Shown one piece after another: positions 14,952 through 19,796 of a DNA stretch of 19,796 nt. The DNA comes from an uncultured archaeon (GTDB taxonomy: Archaea; Halobacteriota; Methanosarcinia; Methanotrichales; Methanotrichaceae): NCBI GenBank assembly GCA_902385025.1, contig CABMDX010000157.1, forward strand, positions 1 to 19,796. The letters are read 5' to 3'. The notes under the pieces are model-generated. The model was not told the DNA's origin, made no database searches, and saw only the letters and a program-made list of their open reading frames with translations. The translations under genes and the position numbers were made by a program. Numbering within the stretch: the stretch's first letter is position 1; each line of letters opens with the position of its first letter.

Positions 14952-15137
14952 CTAACGCACCTTCAATGCGTATTTTCCGGGAAGGGTTATCTCCAGCTTC
15001 TGCGCGATGATCGACTCCTTGGGGTCAATAATCACAACATAGCCGCTCCAGTCCTTGCTGAGCGATGCAGAGTTGCAGATAGGACAGACCTGTCCCTCCA
15101 CAATTCTGCGGCATTCCCGGCATGCTTGCTCTGTCAT
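14952..15137 (-). CDS. spt4: Transcription elongation factor Spt4 (RpoE'')
   Basis: Spt4 binds Spt5/NusG and supports processive transcription. From ATG 15137 it has 61 residues, the usual length. It has a zinc-finger formed by Cys6, Cys9, Cys18 and Cys21 (CREC and CPIC), then SLSKDWSGYVVIIDP, which is the Spt5-binding core. The frame is open 17 codons further upstream inside rpo7, but ATG 15137 overlaps the rpo7 stop (ATGA) and starts the conserved part (MTEQACREC). The stop is TAG, two bases before the dephospho-CoA kinase start. Confidence 0.93.
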   Translation of the reverse strand: MTEQACRECRRIVEGQVCPICNSASLSKDWSGYVVIIDPKESIIAQKLEITLPGKYALKVR

Positions 15138-15709
15138 TTCGCCTCTGCCTCTACACTTGCTTGTGCGGTATTGATGGCCTCGAGCCACTCCAGCCTTCCC
15201 AGGCCCGTTTGCCTCATGGTGAGGCCGATCTTGCTCTCGCGAGGCTCCTTCTCATTCAGGCTTACGGCTATGACTCTGGCCCGAACCTTGTCCCCTTCAC
15301 CCAGGGACTTGTTCGACTCCTTGCTGATCAGCCGCGCGTTCTTTTCATCATAAGATATATACTCATTGGTTATCTGGCTGACATGGAGCAGGCCATCGAA
15401 AGGACCAAGGGAAAGGAACGCTCCGAATTTGACAATCTCCACTACCTCGCCCTCGATGATCTCCTGCATTTCGGGTTTGAAGACAAGGGCATCGAAATTG
15501 ACCTCGTAGTAGATAGAACCGTCCCCTGCCAGGATATGGCCTTCTCCTATGCTATCTGCTCCGAGCACGGCCACAATAGTCCCAAGTACCTTGTCCACTA
15601 CTGCCTCGTATTTGTCGCGCAGTGACTTCTCCACTGCCGCTTCAAGGGGATCGCCCAGATGATCCGGCTCAATTTTGGCCACGCCCTTAAGCTTCATCTT
15701 CTTATACAT
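15134..15709 (-). CDS. rpoE1: DNA-directed RNA polymerase subunit Rpo7 (RpoE')
   Basis: Rpo7 forms the stalk of archaeal RNA polymerase with Rpo4 and binds emerging RNA. The 191-residue protein has an N-terminal RNP-like domain (to about residue 80, with GDPLEAAVEKSLRDKYE and GDGSIYYEVNFDALVFKP). A C-terminal S1/OB domain follows, with GEVVEIVKFGAFLSLGPFDG and LLHVSQI. The C-terminus (KIGLTMRQTGLGRLEW) is typical of the family. ATG 15709 directly follows the stop of the PIN gene (TGAATG). The stop overlaps the Spt4 start. Confidence 0.96.
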   Translation of the reverse strand: MYKKMKLKGVAKIEPDHLGDPLEAAVEKSLRDKYEAVVDKVLGTIVAVLGADSIGEGHILAGDGSIYYEVNFDALVFKPEMQEIIEGEVVEIVKFGAFLSLGPFDGLLHVSQITNEYISYDEKNARLISKESNKSLGEGDKVRARVIAVSLNEKEPRESKIGLTMRQTGLGRLEWLEAINTAQASVEAEAK

Positions 15710-16093
15710 TCAATACTCCTTCTTCGTCGCCTCTAGATATCGCCCCTGGCGCAGGTATATTACGGTGATGCCTTTACTAAATAACCTTTTCTTCAAGGCT
15801 TTATCGTTAGTAAAGACATCAGCGCCTTCGCTTTGGGCAAGCCGCTCAATGGCCAGGTCTGCATCAGAATCATCTATTCCGAGGATGCGGCAGCGCTCGG
15901 CAAGACCCAGTGCCACACGGGCAGCAGTTTTGTCCTTTCCCTTATGCGCCCTGGCTGTAAGAGTCCGAAGCTCTCCCAGGACGGAGGCAGGAACAATCCA
16001 CTCCACATATCCCAGGCGCCCCAGTTCGCTGAATATATCCACCCCGAACTGCTCAGGCACCATCAATGCATTGGTATCAAGGATGACCTTCAT
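15710..16093 (-). CDS. PIN-domain protein, FCF1-like (predicted RNase)
   Basis: PIN domains are metal-dependent ribonucleases. This 127-residue protein has the acidic set expected: Asp6 in LDTNALM, Glu41, Asp77/Asp79 in DDSDAD, and Asp97 in FTNDKALKK. It resembles the archaeal group related to the eukaryotic rRNA-processing factor FCF1. Its steady position between aIF2-gamma and rpo7 favours a role in rRNA processing or translation over a toxin role, and no antitoxin gene is beside it. The start at 16093 follows the aIF2-gamma stop by one base. The stop is TGA. The family is clear; the substrate is not. Confidence 0.88.
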   Translation of the reverse strand: MKVILDTNALMVPEQFGVDIFSELGRLGYVEWIVPASVLGELRTLTARAHKGKDKTAARVALGLAERCRILGIDDSDADLAIERLAQSEGADVFTNDKALKKRLFSKGITVIYLRQGRYLEATKKEY

Positions 16094-16094
16094 G

Positions 16095-17390
16095 CTACTC
16101 GATTATGGTGCCTACCCCAATTAAGCGCCATCGTGCGCCAATACGCCTGCTTACGGCCACTCTATCCCCACTCTCTGCGCAAACAGGCCTCTTGAGCTGC
16201 ACCTGGACAACACCGCCATCTCTGGCACTGGTTACAACGCCAACTGTGGTGGCTGTTCCGACGTTCAGCATAAGCGGCTCACTGGAGTGGATGGGCTCGA
16301 CATTGGACTCATCCGTGACGCCTACCACCCTTTCCAGGAGCTGCATATTCATGGTAAAGCTGCTCAAAGCGGGCGGCAGTTCGCCGGGCTCTCCCAGCAC
16401 CTGGCCCACCAGAGCATCGCTCTTGGTCATGATGGGGTCAAGGAGAGTTCCGACGCCCACCAGCCCGCCGGGAGTGATCTCATCCTGGACCTGGTTTCCA
16501 GCGAGGAGTGTGACAACTTTGGTCTGGATAGGGATCCATTGCTTCCTGCCTTCGTAATCGAGCAGCCTGCCCGGACAGATCTCGATCTTATCGCCGGAAT
16601 GAAGCCTTCCTTGGCTTAGGGAACCACCAATGACACCTCCTTTGAGGGCATCGGGCGAGGCACCTGGTCGATTGACATCAAATGATCGGGCAATTTTAAG
16701 CAAAGGAGGCTTGGTCATATCCCGGGACGGAGTGGGTATGGTCTTCTCGATAGCCTCAATGACCATATCGATATTGATGTTCTGTTGAGCAGAGATGGGC
16801 ACAATTGGAGCATTCTCAGCCACAGTTCCCTTTACGAAATCTTTGATCTGCTGATAGTGTTCCATCACCTGCTCGCGGGACATCAGATCGATCTTGTTTT
16901 GCACAATCACAATCTTGTCGATGCCGGTGATGTTGAGCGCCATAAGATGCTCCTTGGTCTGCGGCTGGGGGCAGGGCTCGTTGGCCGATATGACGAGCAC
17001 TGCTCCGTCCATGATGGCAGCGCCGCACAGCATGGTTGCCATGAGCGTCTCGTGGCCAGGAGAGTCTACAAAGGATACGGTGCGCAGGATCTCGTATGGA
17101 GTACCGCAGCTCGTTCATATTTTCTCTACTGTATAGGCATCTGGGTCAGGACAGTTTGGGCACTTTCTGAAAGTCGCGTCAGCATAGCCCAGGCGAATGG
17201 AGATGCCTCTCTTGACCTCCTCACTGTGTTGATCTGTCCATACGCCGGAAAGGGACTTGACAAGGGTGGTTTTGCCGTGATCGACGTGGCCCACCATGCC
17301 GATATTAACCTCTGGCTTTTTGGCCGCGGCCTCTTTGGCCTCTAATTCTGGATCTGATTTAACATCAGACTTGAGCTCGGATTTTGCCAA
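16095..17390 (-). pseudogene. eif2g: Translation initiation factor aIF2 gamma, interrupted by in-frame TGA at a zinc cysteine
   Basis: aIF2-gamma is the GTPase core of the factor that carries initiator tRNA to the ribosome. From TTG 17390 (AAGGAG eight bases upstream) the frame encodes 431 codons. It has an N-terminal charged tail, G1 [10 protein letters not shown] (34-43), a zinc-knuckle CPNC (Cys77, Cys80), then TGA at codon 92 (17115-17117), TSC (Cys95) and [12 protein letters not shown] (G3). The rest is intact: NKID (G4), SAQ (G5) and domains 2 and 3. The Cys spacing 77-80-92-95 equals that of Sulfolobus aIF2-gamma (59-62-74-77), so TGA stands in place of a ligand cysteine, one base from TGC. 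Without read-through the product would be 91 residues. I label it interrupted; sequence error, true mutation or recoding cannot be told apart here. Confidence 0.9.
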
Positions 17391-17398
17391 ATTGAAAT

Positions 17399-17448
17399 CT
17401 CCTTAAGGATTGTAATGACCAGGAATAGATGGCAATCACTATATAAAT
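17399..17448 (-). promoter_or_regulatory. Promoter and ribosome-binding site of the aIF2-gamma operon
   Basis: On the minus strand ATTTATATA (17440-17448) is a strong TATA box, predicting transcription from near 17417 and a leader of about 27 bases. AAGGAG (GGAG at 17399-17402) lies eight bases before the TTG start and decides it. This probably serves the seven-gene translation/transcription operon. Confidence 0.6.
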
Positions 17449-17472
17449 ACTTCATGCCTTGACCTGCGGCCT

Positions 17473-18264
17473 TCAGCCGTAGCCCCGGTTTGCCTCCAGG
17501 AGGTTAGAGCGGATCTCCCGCACAAAGATCTCATAGGTCTTCTGGGAGAACACCTCCCAGGACCGGAATTCACTGTTTTGCTCTTCTCCTTGGGCCTCTT
17601 CCTCAGGGCTAACGCTCTGCTGGCCATAATGCTGCAGGCCTGTAAAATTCGCATCCAAGTAGAGGTGCATTGCCCTCTCGACATACGGCTGGGGCAGGAG
17701 CGGCTGGTTTCTGGAGAGCCTGGTCATGAGAAGCTCATCATCTGCCAGCTCCTCTGCGGTTATGGTCGGCTTTTTCGCAGAAGGTCTCTTGTCACCTAAT
17801 ATCTCAGCATCAATGTGGCAGCATAGCTCCTGATAAATGCGAGCAAGCTCATACTCATGCTCCAGAGCATAGGCCAGAACTCGATCGCTGCTTTTTTGAA
17901 TATACTGAGAGTTAAGGGAAATAATAGGAAACCAGAGCTTCCTGCTGAAAATGCGCCTGTTTGTGACCACGGCATAGTCCTGAATACCAGGAACGAAGCT
18001 GTCAAACGACGGGAAAAATGTGATGCAATCCATTTCCAATAATATGGATTTTGATCCCGCATCAGGGGCCAGAGCCCTCAGCCTCTCGGGATCGGAGGGG
18101 GCGCGAAACACCGACAGCGGGTTCTTGAATTCTTCATATGCCTTCAAGACGTCCTTTTGCCTTTGAGACGGCAGGGCAGCGAGTCGATAGGCTGCGTCTC
18201 TGGACATGAGCCGGATCCAATCTCTATAATCCTGCTCAAAGCTCTCGCGCTCACTCTTCGGCAC
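17473..18264 (-). CDS. Unrecognised protein coupled to the PC4-like gene
   Basis: From GTG 18264 the frame encodes 263 residues. This start overlaps the end of the PC4-like gene by 14 bases and has GGTGG just before it; a later ATG at 18207 (MSRDAAYR) is possible, and the open frame upstream of 18264 lies inside the PC4 gene. The protein is soluble-looking, with no signal peptide. It has a helical N-terminus, then a middle part rich in aromatic residues (CITFFPSFDSFVPG, RRIFSRKLWFPI). A helix with YALEHEYELARIYQELC, the segment ITAEELADDELLMTRL, and an acidic stretch (PEEEAQGEEQNSE) near the C-terminus follow. I do not recognise the family. Coupling to an ssDNA-binding protein hints at a DNA- or RNA-related role, but this is only context. 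The stop is TGA, about 80 bases before the aIF2-gamma start. Confidence 0.75.
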   Translation of the reverse strand: MPKSERESFEQDYRDWIRLMSRDAAYRLAALPSQRQKDVLKAYEEFKNPLSVFRAPSDPERLRALAPDAGSKSILLEMDCITFFPSFDSFVPGIQDYAVVTNRRIFSRKLWFPIISLNSQYIQKSSDRVLAYALEHEYELARIYQELCCHIDAEILGDKRPSAKKPTITAEELADDELLMTRLSRNQPLLPQPYVERAMHLYLDANFTGLQHYGQQSVSPEEEAQGEEQNSEFRSWEVFSQKTYEIFVREIRSNLLEANRGYG

Positions 18265-18460
18265 TTTCCACCTTATCCAGAATCTCCTTAAAGCCCTTCC
18301 ACATCTCAACGGGGATACGAATTCCGTTCTTGGACCAGCCTGTGTACCTGTCGCTGGTGACATATTCCCTTATGTCGATTCCAACCGAGCCGCGAAACTC
18401 AGTCTTCTGCACCACGATCTCCGTTGTATCGTTCTTCTTTAGCCTTCCGAGCTCTGCCAT
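18251..18460 (-). CDS. PC4/YdbC-like ssDNA-binding protein
   Basis: The PC4 fold binds single-stranded DNA; eukaryotic PC4 is a transcriptional coactivator, while prokaryotic members are little studied. From ATG 18460 the protein has 69 residues: a short polar N-terminus, then EIVVQKTEFRGSVGIDIREY, a loop, WSKNGIRIPVEMW and a C-terminal helix. This matches the PC4 pattern of a curved sheet followed by a helix. The frame extends to an ATG at 18484 (8 more residues), but MAELGRLKK looks like the natural start with GGTGAT six bases before it. The 3' end overlaps the start of the next gene. The stop is TGA. Confidence 0.8.
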   Translation of the reverse strand: MAELGRLKKNDTTEIVVQKTEFRGSVGIDIREYVTSDRYTGWSKNGIRIPVEMWKGFKEILDKVESAEE

Positions 18461-18663
18461 GTTCAGATCACCGGAATGTGGCATTTATCTCTATGGCATA
18501 AGTGGCTTTCTGGGAGAAAAAGGAGTTCCAAAAACTGTTCGGATCATTTTCCAATGTTCAAAATACTCGGGAGTCCGGCAATTCGCCAACTGCATTTGGC
18601 TCCAAAGAAGAGAGGAGAAGGAATTGCATACGATAGGGATTATGGGCATGGCATAAGACCCCC

Positions 18664-18682
18664 GGGCGGTGCCTCCCCGCCC
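18664..18682 (-). terminator. GC-rich hairpin after the GlsB-like gene
   Basis: GGGCGG and CCGCCC (18664-18669, 18677-18682) can pair with a 7-base loop, about 30 bases after the GlsB-like stop on the minus strand. No T-run follows, so termination is uncertain; a role in RNA stability is equally possible. The surrounding 250-base spacer (18461-18710) has a repeated 10-mer, CTTATGCCAT (18493-18502 and 18648-18657), and no convincing TATA box. Confidence 0.25.
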
Positions 18683-18710
18683 TTTGAATAACTGTTGCCC
18701 TTTGCCGAGA

Positions 18711-18974
18711 TTATCTTTTAATGTATCCCACCACTACCAGCAAGACAATGGCCCCCAGGATGGATGTTATCCAGCCTCCGATTCCGGATGTTCCGAAGAA
18801 CCAGCCGAATAGAGCGCCCCCTACCATTGACCCCACGATGCCAACCAGTATATTTCCTATCAGGCCGAAGCCGTGGCCCACCCAAATCTTTCCTGCGATC
18901 CAGCCAATGATGGCTCCAATGATCAGCCAGCCGATGAATGAAAATATGCCAAACACGAGAATCACCCCACGCAT
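18711..18974 (-). CDS. GlsB/YeaQ/YmgE family stress-response membrane protein
   Basis: These very small, Gly-rich membrane proteins (Transglycosylase-associated family, named for genome position and not for proven activity) often respond to stress. The 87-residue product has three hydrophobic segments (about 5-27, 34-57 and 62-84). It shows the family pattern GWIAGKIWVG, GLIGNILVGIVGSMVGG and FGTSGIGGWITSILGAIVLL. ATG 18974 lies about 23 bases after a TATA box, suggesting a leaderless message. It lies 55 bases after the NosD-like gene stop. The stop is TAA. Confidence 0.93.
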   Translation of the reverse strand: MRGVILVFGIFSFIGWLIIGAIIGWIAGKIWVGHGFGLIGNILVGIVGSMVGGALFGWFFGTSGIGGWITSILGAIVLLVVVGYIKR

Positions 18975-18992
18975 TAATAGGTTGATCTGATG

Positions 18993-19000
18993 CTATAAAT
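18993..19000 (-). promoter_or_regulatory. TATA box of the GlsB-like gene
   Basis: The minus strand reads AATTATTTGGAA-type AT-rich sequence ending in ATTTATAG (18993-19000), centred about 23 bases before ATG 18974. This is the distance expected for a leaderless archaeal transcript. Confidence 0.5.
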
Positions 19001-19029
19001 TATTTTGGAAGATCTGCAGCCTTTTTTTC

Positions 19030-19796
19030 TCAGGCCGTTATCTCCACATGAAAGGTTCTGGTGTCTGCCATGATATTCTCCCAGGAGCGCTTGTAGACGA
19101 AGGCAATTGTGGTCTTTCCAGCTTTTTGAGGCATGAAGACATAGACCGAAGAGCCGCCCCCTCCGATAGCCTCGCTGGGGCCTTTTTCATACTGGGAACT
19201 CTGCAGGTTCAGGAGGACGTAATCGTAGTCTGCATACCAGGAATAGCCGGTGGTGGGATTGGCTGGCAGAGCGATGGTGAAGGGCTGTCCGATTCGAGCA
19301 TGAATGAGCTCTACTTTTGTCTCTTTTTCATCCGGAATTATGAAGCTGCTGGCAGGCTCGATAAGTGGATAGTAATCTATGTTTTTGTCATTCAGAACCA
19401 TGGGCTCGTCCCCGATTCCATCCTGGTTGTCGTCGGTTCCGATGTAGTCAGCCCAGTAGTTGCCAAGCTGGCCGCGCAAAACCTGGCTCTTATACTGATA
19501 GTTGATCTTCTGGGTGGAGTTCCATGATGCTTCACCCTCCGGGCAGATGCTATTCTTGCCTGCAAAGTCGTTCATGTAAATGACAGCGGGAAGCACGACC
19601 TCCAGTGTGCAGTTGCCACTCGCGGCATCGCGCGGGCCTGAGAGCTCGAAGCCCTGCAGAGATGCGCCATAGGCCGCCAGGACGATGCGCCCGCCAGCCG
19701 GGGCAAGGATGGGCATTCCGGATCCATTGTCGAGGCCCTTCAGGGTGATGGACTGACCAATTATCAGGTTTTCGCGATAAATTCCGCTGTTCACAA
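19030..19796 (-). CDS. Secreted NosD-like beta-helix protein with C-terminal chagasin-type inhibitor domain (partial)
   Basis: The frame is open to the right edge, so the 5' end is missing; a GTG at 19794 is internal. The visible 254 residues begin with a beta-helix rung of the NosD/PbH1 type (SGIYRENLIIGQSITLKG), then a final rung and the NosD-type tail GNYWADYIGTDDNQDGIGDE and IDYYPL. After a short linker a chagasin/I42 domain (about 160-254) follows: NPTTGYSW (179-186), GGGGSSVYVF (211-220) and RSWE (236-239) match the three loops that block papain-like cysteine proteases. The missing N-terminus probably carries a signal peptide. Such inhibitor domains occur in methanogens. The combination suggests a cell-surface protein that may inhibit proteases. 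The stop is TGA, followed by an A-run on this strand, which is not a terminator. Confidence 0.85.
   Translation of the reverse strand, partial: VNSGIYRENLIIGQSITLKGLDNGSGMPILAPAGGRIVLAAYGASLQGFELSGPRDAASGNCTLEVVLPAVIYMNDFAGKNSICPEGEASWNSTQKINYQYKSQVLRGQLGNYWADYIGTDDNQDGIGDEPMVLNDKNIDYYPLIEPASSFIIPDEKETKVELIHARIGQPFTIALPANPTTGYSWYADYDYVLLNLQSSQYEKGPSEAIGGGGSSVYVFMPQKAGKTTIAFVYKRSWENIMADTRTFHVEITA

Noticed and set aside
13925..16097. Genome-wide reassignment of TAG to pyrrolysine as explanation of the S24e TAG
   Set aside because: TAG ends dnaG, NMD3, the vWA gene, Spt4, S24e, S27ae and aIF2-gamma at family-typical lengths; read-through of the S24e end would fuse it to S27ae and that of the vWA gene to MCM.
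16816..17118. A separate 100-codon gene overlapping aIF2-gamma
   Set aside because: It is a frame-shifted reading of the aIF2-gamma G3-G4 region; the true frame continues after the TGA without any shift.

Overview
The window is archaeal. It carries archaeal DnaG primase, MCM helicase, NMD3, Pth2, TruD, aIF2-gamma, Rpo7 (RpoE'), Spt4, S24e and S27ae, several TTG/GTG starts and TATA-box promoters. The mix of information-processing genes with secreted NosD-like and von Willebrand-type proteins suggests a methanogenic euryarchaeote. A Methanothrix (Methanosaeta)-like Methanosarcinales member is my best guess, from remembered protein flavour and not from a search. All genes but one are on the minus strand, so the window reads biologically from right to left.

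Layout from right to left on the minus strand: a partial secreted NosD-like beta-helix protein with a C-terminal chagasin-type inhibitor domain (19796-19030); a small GlsB/YeaQ-type membrane protein with its own leaderless-looking promoter (18974-18711); a PC4-like ssDNA-binding protein translationally coupled to an unrecognised protein (18460-17473); then a conserved archaeal translation/transcription operon: aIF2-gamma, PIN protein, Rpo7, Spt4, GTP-dependent dephospho-CoA kinase, S24e, S27ae (17390-13925). A T-rich hairpin follows. Next is a slipin/NfeD membrane-quality-control pair (13769-11564), then a lone AT-rich plus-strand membrane protein (10521-11543). Continuing on the minus strand: a secreted vWA protein (10240-8849), MCM with a 523-residue intein (8830-5165), a DUF424 protein and NMD3 (5150-3739). 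After a 411-base gap come DnaG (3327-1993), a terminator-like hairpin, Pth2 and TruD (1926-222), and the start of an unrecognised gene (186-1).

The most striking observations are two single-codon interruptions in normally essential genes of the same operon. In aIF2-gamma an in-frame TGA occupies exactly the position of the third zinc-knuckle cysteine (17115-17117). In S24e an in-frame TAG is codon 10 (14393-14395). Both reading frames are intact and family-like on either side. Both TGA and TAG also end normal genes here, so a wholesale code change is unlikely. Sequence error, true mutation with a second copy elsewhere, or context-dependent recoding are the remaining explanations. The MCM intein is AT-richer than its host gene and carries splicing motifs, a LAGLIDADG endonuclease and a putative helix-turn-helix segment.

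No tRNA, rRNA, CRISPR array or insertion sequence was recognised.
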